Assembly: GCA_002189035.1 (NCBI GenBank)
Contig: CM007989.1
Location: 1,178,001 to 1,242,000, forward strand
DNA length: 64,000 nucleotides
DNA from: Utricularia gibba
Taxonomy: Eukaryota; Streptophyta; Magnoliopsida; Lamiales; Lentibulariaceae
Direction of reading: 5' to 3'
Shown here: positions 49,000-61,826 of the stretch, piece by piece
Numbering within the stretch: position 1 is the stretch's first letter
How the letters are laid out: each line of letters opens with the position of its first letter
The notes under the pieces: generated by a model
Told to the model about the DNA's origin: nothing
Databases searched by the model: none
The model's input: the letters and a program-made list of their open reading frames with translations, nothing else
Position numbers and translations under genes: made by a program

Positions 49000-50756
49000 G
49001 AAACGCAGCTATTTTGAGTTCAGTTGGAGATTGAATGCCGATAAATATATACGATTACGCCTTATCGAAACTTACCCACAATCCAATTTACAGTCGTAGA
49101 AGTTTACATGTTGCCAAATTGCTCAAGATTAGGGTTTTTCTAGTTTATGCCAACTGATGAACTGAAAGATATATGCCCATATGAATGAAACTTCAACTGC
49201 ACAGTCATAATCTTCCATGGCGTCCGTGGATAAACAATTCGTTGGCGATGATGGAGAATACTCAACCCGGGAATGAACTTGGATGTTTGGTAATGGTGAC
49301 TGCTCAGCTCAGGCTCAGAAATTCCAACATGGCAAAAAGCAGACACTTTTCAGGTCAGTGATTGATTTCACAATCCTCTGAAACTTATGCATCATCACCT
49401 GCATCCCCTTCCTTCGTTAGTTGTGAAAAATGTTTGGCTACAAAATTTGTGTAGTAGGCATATTCTTTCCTTCACCTACAAAGTTTCAGTCTGCTCCGCT
49501 ACCACTAACCAGATACCATCCCCATGTTCTTCAAGTAGGTCCTTTTGCAGGTTTCATGCCTATCTTGATGTACCCGGAACTTAACGGTTTATGGTTCAGA
49601 CGGTCGACTTGATTTCAAAAGGTTTGCTCGCTCTCTTTCATCGACAAACCAACACAAGCGGGCCACAGCAAGCAAATTCATTTCTTTGATAAACATCTCA
49701 GAGTGAGACTGGACAGCTCCTTTCCTATAAAGCATGTTATTTTACTTTATTAAAGCAATGTGAGATGCTCCATCTCTTTTCAATTTCGCATTGCCTTTAC
49801 AGGCCTGTGCTGTGCCCTGTGAAGTTGGAGTCATCTTTATTGAAGTAAAGCAGAGAAGAAAGATGGGATAAACCAATAGAAGAAAGAAGAGAAATGGCTG
49901 AGGCAGATCAGAGACAACACCAAGGCTCAAGCTTGATTCCAGTAAAGATGTGGCGTTTGTTTGCCTAGAGAAGTGGAAATTGAAAAGTGGTGTAGGGGAA
50001 TTTTCTTCTTTCTATCTTTCTTCGTGTCTGTGGCAGACTTTGGACAGGAATTGGGGAGCACAGATTGTGAGTGGAATCCATTTGTCTTGGTGGGGGTGCC
50101 CTCTTGATGTTGATCATCACCATCATTGTTTTCTTCAACCTCTTCCCCCATCCATCCCTCTCCAAAAAATCTTGCTTTGAACTTAAAAAAACCATTCATT
50201 TAAGAGTTTTGCAACTCCAAACGCCCTTTCAACACGAGTTCATATCTCCTAAACTTGTCTGATTCTAACATTTTATAAAGAAAACACATCTTTTCATACA
50301 ACCCCATGACAAAACCGAGAATCAATTCCAACAGAGAACCCAATAGATTCATTGAACACGCCCCCCCCCCCCCCCCCCCCCCTCCCCACACACTTTTTCC
50401 CCTATTCCACTGTCACATTACCACACTTATTATACTAAAAGCCAATGTAGATTAAACACAGGTGTCCCTTCAAAGAAAGAGCATGTTTAGTGAAAAGATG
50501 CTCTTGAAATACATTTAGAAACTCGAATAATGTAGTAGAGTGAGGGCAAAAGAACATGGGTTATCATTACGATGAAATGAAACGTGGAAAGGACACAAAC
50601 GGGTTTTAAAATGAACAAAGAGGGTGACTGAAGTGAGAAGCTTGCTGGCTATGGCCACTCGTCTCCATAAAGGAGAAAAATGGCTTCAACTTGAGTATTA
50701 AGAAAGGATCCATCTCTTTCTCCTGAAATTCTTCATCTTCTTCACTCTCTCTGAAA
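49000..50756. other. Intergenic region between divergent genes
   Basis: No gene was recognised. It contains a 22-base C homopolymer (50361-50382). The last 150 bp are the pyrimidine-rich 5' leader of the GRAS gene. Confidence 0.45.
50361..50382 (+). repeat. 22-base poly-C tract
   Basis: Twenty-two consecutive C residues, then T and CCCC. The exact length is unreliable in any assembly. Confidence 0.85.
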
Positions 50757-52309
50757 ATGGATACTGTTTTCAGACTTGTGACCACAACTCTTCAGTCTTC
50801 TTCGCAATCTTTCAACTCAGGTAGGACAACTTCCAGCAGCTCGAGATCGCAACGTCACTGCGGAGAAGAGGAAGAAGAAGAAGAATGCTTCAACATTTTC
50901 ATGGACGATGAAGACTTCTCCTCATCTTCCTACCACCACCACGCGGCTTCTTCCACCGCGGCCACACCTTCCCCGTCGAATGACGTCACTCTGGAGTTCC
51001 CATCGGCGATTTCGGGTCAAAACCCGAGATGGGCGTCGGAGATTCTGTCGGAAACGGCGAAGGCGATGGTTGAGAGAAACACGAACAGATTACAGCAGCT
51101 GATTTGGATGCTGAATGAGATGAGTTCACCATACGGTGACGTGGATCAGAAACTGGCATCTTACTTCGTGCAGGCGATGTTCGGGCGCATGACGGATTCC
51201 GGCGAGACCACCTACAAGACTCTAGTCTCCGCTTCGGAGAGAAACTCCTCCTTCGAATCGACTCGAAGAATGGTGTTGAGATTCCAGGAAGTTAGTCCGT
51301 GGACCATGTTCGGACATGTAGCTTGTAATGGCGCCATTATGGAAGCCTTTGAGGGTGAAACCAAGCTCCACATCATCGACATTAGTAACACCTTCTGCAC
51401 CCAATGGCCTACTTTGCTCGAATCCATCGCCACCCGCTCCTCCGACACGCCGCACCTCACCCTCACCGTCGTCGTCCTCCGCACCAACTCTAAGGTAGTG
51501 TCTCTTTATCCGTTATTTTCATCATTTTTCAAAATGAAACCCAACCATAATGGATTCAGAACGGGATCTGAAGACCCCCTTTCCAATTTCATGATCATCA
51601 AACCCTAATTTTATGAATCATACTAATTTAGTTTCTGAAAGTGCAGGTCATGAAAGAGATAGGCAGTAGAATGGAGAAATTTGCTCGTCTGATGGGAGTG
51701 CCGTTCAAGTTCAACGTGAAACACCACGAGGGCGATCTCTCGTCTCTGAATTTGTTCGAACTCGACGTCAAAGACGGCGAAGCAGTCGCGATCAACTGCG
51801 TGGGCGCAATGCATACAGTTTCGCCGGTCGGGAACCACCGCGATGAGCTCATTTCGATGTTCCGACGATTACAACCGAGGGTGGTTACGATTGTCGAAGA
51901 AGAAGCCGATCTCGATGTGGTTATGGAGGGACCTGAATTTCTCAAGGGTTTCAATGAATGCCTGAGATGGTTTAGGGTTTACTTTGAGGCGTTGGATAGC
52001 AGCTTCCCAAGAACGAGCAACGAGCGCCTGATGTTGGAACGCGCGGCAGGTCGCGCCGTGGTGGACTTGGTTGCTTGTCCGCCAGAGGTCTCAGTTGAGA
52101 GGCGCGACACGGCGGTGAGATGGACACGGCGGTTGCATGGAGGTGGATTCAGGCCGTTTTTGTTTAATGAGGAGGTGTGCGATGATGTACGGTCGTTGTT
52201 GAGGAAGTACAAGGAAGGATGGACGATGAGTCAGAGCCAAGATTCCGCCGGAATATTCCTTTCTTGGAAGGATCAACCCGTTGTATGGGCCAGCGCATGG
52301 AAACCCTGA
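50757..52309 (+). CDS. SHR: SHORT-ROOT-like GRAS transcription factor with an intron
   Basis: Exons 50757-51494 and 51647-52309 join in phase to 466 residues. It begins [13 protein letters not shown], like SHR, followed by Ser, Glu and His low-complexity runs and [20 protein letters not shown], the SHR-specific N-terminal block. The GRAS domain follows: [40 protein letters not shown], the VHIID-type [31 protein letters not shown], the PFYRE-region [20 protein letters not shown], and the SAW end [18 protein letters not shown] moves from stele to endodermis and works with SCARECROW in ground-tissue patterning. Arabidopsis SHR is intronless and longer (531 residues), so this may be a divergent SHR or a paralogue. 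Confidence 0.9.
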
Positions 52310-52891
52310 TGATCTAAAAATTCACCTTTTTCCCCATAATTAAGAATATGGGCTTTTTTTTCATGATTTTTTGTCCTAACCTGATGAATCATTCACTAAC
52401 TGGAATGCATCTAACGAATCAGATGCCATTTAGCAGATGTTGCTGTTGCAAGAAATTGTGTGCAGGTAAAATGCAGAGTGAAAAGTGATGCTCTCGGTCC
52501 ACACCCTAAGATTTACTATTGGTTAGTGGGAACTTCTTTTAAGGGGTTCACTTTCTTGTGATAAGACCTGTCCCCCTCTTTTCACTTTTAACCTTCCGTC
52601 ACATATGAAGACTCACTCTAAAGTCACCTGCATCTTCATGTCCTATGACTGTTTCTGGTAGTTTCCCATAACCCATATCAGGCGCACCACATTACCCAAT
52701 GTCTGGGGTGGTTCATTTCATTCAATCACATAATGATATATACTACAGGAATGTGTAAAAGTGAGTTGGAAGATGTGGTGCACTAAAAGTAGTACATTTC
52801 TGGGTGGATGCTTCTCTTCTGGACAGTTGCTTCTGTAGCTTCAACAAGGAATGAGAAGCAGTTGTATCCCCTGCATTCATCCTTTGCTAGA
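52310..52891. other. Convergent 3' flanks
   Basis: Spacer between the ends of the GRAS and CAP-G2 genes; likely 3' UTRs. Nothing else was seen. Confidence 0.5.
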
Positions 52892-55800
52892 TCAAGAGGA
52901 TGGGTCAATCAATTTTTGAGCAATGTGTAGCTTTCTCTTGTCATCTTCACAGTTTTCTGGATCCTCGACCTCCATGGTTAGTTTGGAGTGGAGCTTCTCA
53001 ATAAAGGACAGCATCCTAATGGGTCTTTCCCATCTCCTGTTTTCAGGGCTCATTAGTTTTACAAACACATAACGAACAAGGCCTAGCACAATGTCAAATT
53101 TCTTCTCTTGCAATGTGATCTGCGAGCTGTTCAATAGAATTAATCCAATGGCGTCCAGAATGTCAATGTTTGCTTTGAGTAGCTTGCATTTTGCTTCAAG
53201 TAGTTTCTTAAAGACTGGGAAGTACTTGGCATGTTCAACTCTCTCTGTCTCTGATTCTTCATCCTCAAGTTCACGTAGTTCGATTCTGGCTAATGTGTAA
53301 AACCAAGAAGGGAAACCGAGTGAAGCATTCTCAAAGGAATCACTACACCCCCCTTCTCCAGACGACTGTTTGAGAAGGGAGTGAGATCCCAAAGCCAGGA
53401 TCAGATCAGGGAGCCATGGTTTCACTACTGAGACGAAGCGAGATGCATATCCGGGGCTAAGTAACTCTTCAATAGAAACGGGGAGGTTCCACAGTTCATT
53501 GACAAGAGCATAAGCTTCTGCAATGGGTAAGGGAAGCTCACGAGACTTGAGCACAAGGCTGAGGAGTTTGGCCCCATATGTGAAGGAACTTTTCAGGCAG
53601 ACAAATATGGCATCTATGTCTTGTTCAGTGAACTGTAACTGAGCAGTAGTACATTCCCTCAGCCTTGCAATAATGAACCTAAAACATTCTGTGGCGAAAC
53701 TCAAGCATCTTTCATGGTTGTGAAGAGCTGTATTCATTGTAATAACCTCGACAATGAACTGCAGAACTGTAGTTATAATCTTCACCATATTTGATATCCT
53801 GTAGCTTTTTGTACCTTTTCAAAGTAGAATTAAGATCACAGGAGAAAAGGTGAGTTCTAAAGACGCTGCATTCAACCAATAGTTTTAGTGAAAAAGCAGA
53901 GTGCTCCCATTGTTACTTGAGAATAGCTGAACTTACCATCTCGACATTCTTCAGGATCTGAGCTGCTTCCAGGTGCGATGTTACTCAAATTGCATGACTC
54001 TAGAATCAAAGTGTATGAGCACTTAAGTAAATGATCCAAAGCCAAATTTGAATACGTTTCCTGGAAATTTAACAGTTGAATTAGCCTCAAAATTAGTATG
54101 AATGCAGTAAAATAATATGCGTACCACTTGCCTGAAGGGAATCTTTGCCATGGTCTTTATTAATGCAATGAAGAGACATATTTAGTGACAGAGCTGTGTA
54201 TGCAGATACAGGATACACACTTATGGAGTCATTTTGCATGCAATGCAAAATGCTAAACTCAGATATACTTTTGAGTGCCGTGTGTGCATGTTCTAAAGAT
54301 TCTGAATTCAACATAGCTTTCCTTGTATCATCAGAAAGAAGTAAATCTTTTATTTGCCATGCTACTCCAACAGCAACCCCATAATCTTCCAAGAATCCAC
54401 TGTTTATGGACGATGACTTTTTTCTGTTGATTTCAGATCTCTTGGATGATCCTTTTTTGGAAGATTTATTCTTTTTCCTGGTATTCTGCTGTTGAACATC
54501 TTCACTCGATTCAGGATTGCACTTCGAAGCAGCCTTATGCAGTAATTCGGCCATAAATTTAAACATGTGGTCAAAGCAACCACCTGATAAGATCATCTTA
54601 TGGGCAGCCATTATCTCAGCTTGACGTTCAGGATCATCTATTAAACCATGGCATTCTTTAATTATTCCCATGCAACGTTCAAATATGTTAGAACTCACAT
54701 CAAAGGATATAACAGACGCAATTTTATAGATGCAAGATCGAGCTCTAGCAGTTCGAGCAACAGAAAAGAGAGTCTTCATTTTTTCAGCTGGCAATTCATC
54801 TTTTAAAGCTGCCAGGATAGAAGGATCCATACCCAGACTAGTACAAAGATGGCAGGCAGCAGTAAGTAGTGCCTCAATGTTTTCCTTATCAAGATTAGCT
54901 GCAGACGTGGTTAATCCAATAATAAATCTAAAGAGCTTTGTAAGTGATTTTGGAGATGCTCCTTCAGATGCTGCAAATTCACAAAACCTTGCTCCAGCTT
55001 TTGGAGACCTTTTAATAAGAGTGATACAACGGTTACAGGCTTCTTCCTCTGTTACTTTAGAAGGTAAGTAGGATGGGATAAGAAGCTTGGTAATTTTCCT
55101 TGAGATAATTGGTTGGTCATCAGCAAGGAGAGAAAAGATTGCATCCACAGGCGCCACCTGAAGTAAGAAAATTCTATTACAAAAATGAAGAAAAAAACAT
55201 CAAAGTTGTTGGCAGTTTTCACCTGGTGGATGTGAAAATTTCGCGTTTTGTTCAAAAGAAGCAGAAGATCCAAAAAGGCAGAGCATATCACAGATGAAGA
55301 ATCCTCTATCAGATTGCCTAGCTTGGGCAAAAGAATCTTCAGAACCTCATGAGATCGTGGATTATCAAGTAAATATACGACACCCTTGATTGTTGCCAGT
55401 CTAACATCAGTGGAAGCGTCATCCTTCATGTAATAAACTATTTTTGTAATAATCTTCTTGATACAGGGTGAAGGAATAACTTCCCAGTACTGATGAAGTA
55501 TTCTACAGCATCCTTCCACTGCTACGACTCTCACATCCGGGCACTCATCCATGAGCAGTTTCTCTAACAGAAAGAATTGCTTTTCCAGTAGCATATCTTT
55601 GTCCTCATTAGTGGATAGAGGGTCCTCCAAGGGAAATAGCTCTATTAGCAAGAACAAAGCATTTCGGCGCACATTTGAGTTTGCTACCTGCAACAAGCAT
55701 AGCAACTTCTGTATCACATGCATAAGTTCATCTTCATACAATCTCAAGCAGAAGAAACAGCTAAAAAATGCTTTCTCATGGACTCTAACACACCTATTAT

Positions 55801-56976
55801 CCGAGCATAATGTAAAGACATACATGAACTTTAAAGCATAGACAGTCATGAAACTTGGTTATCAACTTTAAAGCACGTTGAATCCTACAAGATCACAAAA
55901 ATTAGAACCTGAAGTGAACGAAAAATCACAGGCTCAGACAGTTGAAAAATCATGGATGCAACTCCATCTGTGGTCCTGTTGGTCACAAAAACCCCCAAAA
56001 TTCTCCTGATGGATGCAGATAATGTCTCTGAACTTGCATAGATAGCACCCTCAATCAATACTTCTATAAAGCCTCTCTCAATTTCATGCTTTATTTCACC
56101 CTCAACACCTTTCCATGCTCTGAAAATAATTTCGCCATACGCCTCCAGCGCTGCTTTATCCCCAAACGGGATCTGAGACTTTATCAGGGCACACACTTCC
56201 TTTGTAATTTGCAGACTAAGGCCAATGATGAAAGAAATGAACTTTACACCATCCTCTGTCTTCAAATACAAAGGCGATATTACACAACGAATCAACAAGT
56301 TTTTCAAATCCTCAATACTCTCATCCTCAAAATCAAATAACAGAAAAGAATCACGCAGCATATATAGTCTGTGGACATCGGTTTTCTTCTTCAAAGTTAA
56401 CGACCGTGAGAGAATAACTGGCAATGACAATGAGATTAATGTTTCTTTCCCCAATAAATCTTTCTTCCACCAATCTTCACAAAGATCTGCAATCTCAGAT
56501 AGCAAGATTTCTTCAGATTCGAAAAAAATCAAGTTATCATGCAATTCTTGCGCTGAGGGCAGCAAATCAGAAACCTCAAAGACATTCTGGGGATGACAAA
56601 TACAGACGTGCAATATATACGCATAAACCCTCAACTTCCCTGCAACAGACAGCTTCTCATCGTCGTACTTCCCACTTGGAGATTCATCTCTTTCCTTCTT
56701 GTTTCTAGCTGACCTGCGAACACGCTTTGCGACTGGAGTTATCGGAGACACATTGGAGTCATACTCCGTTGTGTACTTTCTGAATTTCGCGATGTTGTGC
56801 GAAATGGAATTGCGAAGCGCGGTTGGAAACGTGGAAGATAAATCAGAGGAGGGTTTGATTGAAGTGACAATCGCATCCCTGATTATTGATTTCGAAGAAC
56901 GGAAAGGCAACGCTGCGGCGGAGGAGAGGAATTCCTCGGCGGAGGTCTGAAGGGACGACCGTAGTCTCTTCGCCAT
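52892..56976 (-). CDS. CAPG2: Condensin II subunit CAP-G2
   Basis: Exons in transcript order: 56976-55909, 55687-55223, 55157-54132, 54060-53937 and 53798-52892; about 1,196 residues. The start is MAKRLRSSLQTSAEEFLSSA. HEAT-type repeats dominate, notably ANSNVRRNALFLLIELFPLE and DECPDVRVVAVEGCCRILHQ, which is the CAP-G2 core (LADDQPIISRKITKLLIPSY). A Lys/Ser-rich linker (NTRKKNKSSKKGSSKRSEIN) precedes the C-terminal part that ends KLHIAQKLIDPSS. It should be the non-SMC HEAT subunit of condensin II, acting in chromosome axis formation and genome stability; the Arabidopsis orthologue is linked to boron tolerance (HEB). The intron after exon 3 uses a GC donor (GCAAGT). Exons 4 and 5 join one base out of phase, so a base is probably missing in one of them. 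Confidence 0.9.
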
Positions 56977-57307
56977 GGCTAACACGCCTTCCCTCGGCCG
57001 TGAATGGAGTTTCTGATTTTCCGCATTTTCGTTTTGAATTTCACTTTGGCGGCACTGGAACGGAATTCCCACAAATTTACAATCGACAGAGAGTAAAAAA
57101 GATATCTTTTGTTTGTACAGTCTTCTTCTGAATAAACCTTTTCTTTTCATCCATTATCTCATTCTGCGCCAGTCCCTTGAATCGCGGGTGCGTAAACCCT
57201 GCAAAAACCTTCGATCATTTCTCATTGAGAGAAGTTTTAGCTATGAAATTGCAGCAGTTCTGGATGTAATTCTTGGCAAAGTTCGAACCTTTCCCATTTT
57301 CATCACC
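56977..57307. promoter_or_regulatory. Compact bidirectional promoter, CAP-G2 / RNC1
   Basis: Only 331 bp separate the two divergent ATGs. There is no TATA box at a usual distance on either side. Confidence 0.6.
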
Positions 57308-59503
57308 ATGGAGCCGTGTTCTTCGCTGGTGTCACTTTCCACTGCAGACTTATCCTTTTCCTCCTCGCTCTTGTTGGTTCCTTTCCAAACCCATTTCAAA
57401 GTCCCCAATTTCCGTTCAAGATTCAAAGTTTTAGCTGTAGCAGTTGACCCAAAGGAGCTTCCACAGAACAGCCCCAGAGACTATTGAAGGAGTTAGCGGA
57501 GCGGAAAAGGGCAGTTTCCCCAAAGAAAAAAGCGCCCCCGAGGAGGTTCATTCTTAAGCCCCCGCTTGACGATGCAAAGCTAGTTGAAAGATTTCTCAAT
57601 AGCCCACAATTATCATTGAAGTCTTTTCCTTTATTGAGTTCGTGCTTGCCTTCGTCGCGTTTGAATAATGCTGATAAAACTTGGATCGATGAATACTTGC
57701 TGGAGGCGAAACAGGCTTTGGGGTATCCATTGGAGTCTTCAGAAAATTATGGTGATGATAATCCTGCGAAGCAGTTTGATACGTTGCTGTATTTAGCTTT
57801 TCAGCACCCACATTGTGAGAGAACTAATGCTAGGCATGTGCGATCGGGGCATTCTCGGCTGTGGTTCCTTGGCCAGTATGTACTTGAACAGGCGCTCTGT
57901 GAGTTTTTCTTGCAGAGATATCCGAGGGAGTCACCCGGACCTATGAGGGAAAGGGTGTATGCTTTGATAGGGAAGAGATATTTGCCCAAGTGGATCAAAG
58001 CCGCTTCTTTGCATAATTTGGTTTTTCAGTTTGACGACATGGACAAGCTCATTAGAAAGGATAGAGAACCACCTGTGAAGTATGCTGCTATTCTGCTATC
58101 ATACTTTTAATTTTTAAGTTGTCATAACAGCATAAGGCAATCAAGTTTTAGATTTTGGGGGCAGTAAGATGAATCCATTTTTTTAGTGAATTCTCGAATA
58201 TGTCAGATGTTGTGGCGGCTATTGTTACTTATGCGTTCGTCTGGAATTCTTGTCAACAGGATCATTTGGTTCACTAGCTGTCTAGTTTGCAGGATAATGC
58301 TATGATGTAGCATTCTTTGCTAAATGATTCTTGATTTTTTTCTTAGTGACCTTTGATGAAAAGCAACATTGCTCCTAACTTGTCAATGTCATTTGTATGT
58401 AGAATGTAATGAAATGCTGTGACTGTAAACTGGCAGGTCTGTTTTTTGGGCTCTGTTTGGTGCAATATACCTATGTTTTGGCATGCCAGAAGTCTATCGT
58501 ATTTTATTTGAAGTCTTTGGGATGGATCCTGAGGCTGAAGATTGCCAACCTAAAGAGAGGCGACAGCTCGAGGATGTAGACCACGTCCCTGTTGAGTTTG
58601 AAAGCCGAAAACTCAGTTGGCAAGATGTTGCTGCTTATAAGGCAAGCCTTGTAATTTGCCTCTCCTTGAGAAATGACTGAGAGTAGGTTATGAGACCCTT
58701 TTTGATAATCTTCTTGTAATTTGTTCTCCAGGCTCCTGAAGATGCTCTTTTTACTCATCCACGGCTTTTCCGAGCTTGTGTTCCTCCCGGCATGCATCGT
58801 TTCCGTGGAAACATTTGGGATTATGATAGTAGGCCTCAAGTCATGAAAATTCTTGGATACCCCTTGTCTGTGGTGGATAGAATTCCTGAGATCACAGAAG
58901 CCAGGAATATTGAGCTTGGGCTTGGATTGCAGGTAACACCTTACCATTGCCTTTCATACCTCCCTGGTTTCCTTCTACGAATTTCAAGCTTTTTCCGTTG
59001 TGCCTGAACAATGCAGCTCTCTTTCCTTCATCCATCAAAATACAAATTTGAACATCCCCGGTTCTGCTTTGAGCGCCTTGAGTATGTTGGGCAAAAAATC
59101 CAGGTCTGTGCTCATTCAGTTTCTCGAATTCCTGGCATTTCACCAAACTGGGCGATGATATATCTATCCCCTTGTGCTTATACAGGACCTGGTGATGGCT
59201 GAGAGGTTGCTGATAAAGCATCTGGATGCTCCTGGAAGGTGGCTACAAGAGAAACACCGGCGTGTTCTAATGAACAAGTACTGTGGCAAGTATTTGAGAG
59301 CAAAGCGCCTCCACCCCTTCATCATCTACAGCGAGCAGGTGCAAGACGCGTACGACAACAACCGGAGGCTGCGGAACCCGGCCACCACTTCGGTGCAGCA
59401 AGCGATCCATGGACTTGCTTACACGGTTTATGGAAAGCCTGAAGTTAGGCGTCTGATGTTCGAAGTATTCGATTTTGAGCAGGTGCAGCCGAAGGCTGTT
59501 TGA
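57308..59503 (+). CDS. RNC1: RNC1, chloroplast group II intron splicing factor
   Basis: Exons 57308-58079, 58437-58641, 58732-58932, 59017-59103 and 59186-59503; about 527 residues. A Ser-rich transit peptide starts MEPCSSLVSLSTADLSFSSS. Two RNase III-like domains follow, with KQFDTLLYLAFQHPHCERTN, HSRLWFLGQYVLEQALCEFF, SVFWALFGAIYLCFGMPEVY, then FEHPRFCFERLEYVGQKIQD and VQQAIHGLAYTVYGKPEVRR, ending FEQVQPKAV. This is nearly collinear with Arabidopsis At4g37510. RNC1 proteins lost the acidic RNase III catalytic residues and act in splicing plastid introns. One base is missing at the CCCC run 57472-57475: NSPQR then LLKELAERKRA lie in different frames. The second intron has a GC donor (GCAAGC at 58642). 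Divergent from CAP-G2. Confidence 0.93.
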
Positions 59504-59896
59504 GCTGTAGAGCAAAGGGGTTCAGCGTCAGATTAGTGATTCAATGGATGATCAGTGGCATCTGTGTTATGTGTAGTTTTGAGATGACATGGTAGAGCAC
59601 TGCAATGGACTACTGCACACCATTTGCTCTTGGGGACGAAGATCATTTGTGGTGTAAATTGCTATTTCTTAAACATTTGGGGTAAATTTGGAAAATCGGT
59701 AAGCATATGGACTTAATTGAAAAAATGGGAAGTGAATGGACTGTAAATTTTTTTTTTGAGAGTTTTGGGGTAAATGTGAAAAAGAAGAAAGTGGAAGGAT
59801 GGATTAAGTTGAAAACAAATATACTTGTTTCTGTGATTTGGGCCGGAGTTTGCTTCTGCGGGGGGAAGGAAGGGGTTGAAGCTTCGGGGAAGCCTG
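59504..59896. other. Short intergenic spacer
   Basis: RNC1 3' UTR followed by the OS-9 promoter and leader; open frames are incidental. Confidence 0.5.
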
Positions 59897-61826
59897 ATGA
59901 GACTTTCATGGCAGCGGTGTGCTACGCTTCTCACCGCGATTCTGTTGCTGAAGTTTGTAACCTGCGATCAGATCATACCAGGACACCCAGGTGCGACTCA
60001 TTTTAATCTATCTTTCTGGGTCATTTTTCCGCTCGTAAATTTTTACCCATATCAGTTCCTAGGTTTTCGGCTTGTCCAAAGTTTGTGCATTTCTAAGTGG
60101 GTAGATCTTGTTTCTGAAATTTTATGTGAAATTGGAGAAGAAAGTAACGGTTGAGCTGAAGGAGACTCCGCTGTTAAGTTCATGGGTATGCGTTAGGATT
60201 TCAAATGTTATTGATATGCATTTAAGGTGTGTTTTGACAGGAATGTTTAGTTGCTAGATTGTTGGAGATTCCTCTAAACCGTTGATAACGAATCTGCAGT
60301 TGTACTTTTGATGATTTATGTTTTAGTTTTTGTCTTTGTCGTATCATTTTTCTTTTTCGATTCAGGCGTTTCCTTCGTCCGGAGCTCCAGAGAACCGAAA
60401 TTCACAATCGAGTTCCATTCAGATGATATGAATTACCACCCTGTAAGTGACGCTGCGTATTCCATCTTATCTGCGTTTTTTTATTCTTTTTGGGTGCTTT
60501 GTTAGTGGATAATTTCGTATTGCTGCTACAGTCTTGATCTGTTACTGACTTTATGATATGGAGTCTGATGAGTATCTGGATTGAATGCACGTTTTTCTTT
60601 TGTTTCAGGGTGATGATCATGAGTCCATGGTTATGCAGAATAAAAATGGCGAAAAGTTTCACTGTTATCTTCCCAAATTAGAAAAATCCAAGAGTTCTAA
60701 GTTACCTTCCAGCAGAATGTGAGCGGTATTGTTGTCGAATCAGAAACACACACAAAATCAAAGACCCCAGATGAACTGTTGGATATCATGAAAGATATAT
60801 GCTTTATGAGGGTGAGTTTCCAAGTAATAGTTAATATAGTTGATATAAGAAGGTCTAGTAAACTAGAAAACTATATGAAAATGATTGTTTTCCCCCATGT
60901 GCCATTTTTTTTATATCCGTTTTTGTTATTGGGTCCTCACATTTCCGAGTATGTAAATTCAGCAAGAAGGTTGGTGGTCGTACGAGTTTTGCTATAAAAA
61001 TCATCTGCGGCAAATTCATGCGGAGGATGGTAAGGTATATATTTCTTTTCTTGTTATAGAGTATAAGCCGGTTTCTTTGATGAACTTTGTTTCCTGTGTG
61101 TTCTGACAATTCCAAATCAAACTTCTCACAGGCTGTTCAAGAATTTGTTTTGGGAAAATACGATGCTGAAGCTACTGAAGCTTACCATAAGAACCATTCT
61201 AATGTTTCAACATTGAAAGATCTCAGTTCAAAAGATGCATCCCAGAGGTACAAAATTTCGTTGCACTGGAAAATTATACTCCTGAATAATATTGGATCTC
61301 TTATATATAGATATATGCTGAATCTGTGAGGGCTTACTTTTCTATCAGGTACCACGTTCATATATTTAATAATGGAACCCTTTGCGACTTAACAAACGAG
61401 CCACGAGAGACTGAGGTCAGTGAATGATTCTCCTATCCGTATGTTCGCGCATTGCTTAGTACATGGTTCATGTTTGTCGTTCCAGGTCAGATTTGTGTGC
61501 AGCGAACCCAGGGCTATGATTAGTTCAATCACAGAACTGTCAACCTGCAAGTATGCTCTCACATTCCAGAGTCCAATCCTCTGCAAGCACCCGTAAGAAA
61601 CTTTACGACTGGTTCAAGCATCTGTTTGTGTTGGATTTACATATGATATTCATTGATGTGCAGATCATTTCAAGATGAAAGGCCAGCGTCGTATACAATT
61701 CACTGTTTTCCTTTTTCTCAAGAGGAAACTGAGAAGATCCCCAAAAGCAGTAGTTCTGAAGGAGGGAAGCTGACAATTTTGGGTAATGATCTTTCACACC
61801 GCTTTGAAGAACATCCAGCTACCTGA
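59897..61826 (+). CDS. OS9: OS-9 ER lectin (ERAD), one frameshift
   Basis: Eight exons: 59897-59990, 60366-60442, 60609-60811, 60963-61034, 61132-61247, 61349-61415, 61486-61592 and 61664-61826; about 299 residues. A signal peptide (MRLSWQRCATLLTAILLLKF) precedes EPKFTIEFHSDD and the MRH domain. The mannose-binding double Trp is in GWWSYEFCYKNHLRQIH, with paired Cys in FHCYLPK, NNGTLCDLTNEPRETEVRFV and STCKYALTFQSPILCKHP. OS-9 (EBS6 in Arabidopsis) recognises demannosylated N-glycans on misfolded proteins and delivers them to the HRD1 ligase. No HDEL is present; the end is FEEHPAT. One base is missing near 60708-60713, between KLPSS and QNVSGIVV; adding it also restores the exon 3 to exon 4 phase. 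The first ATG follows an open frame without other ATGs. Confidence 0.92.
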
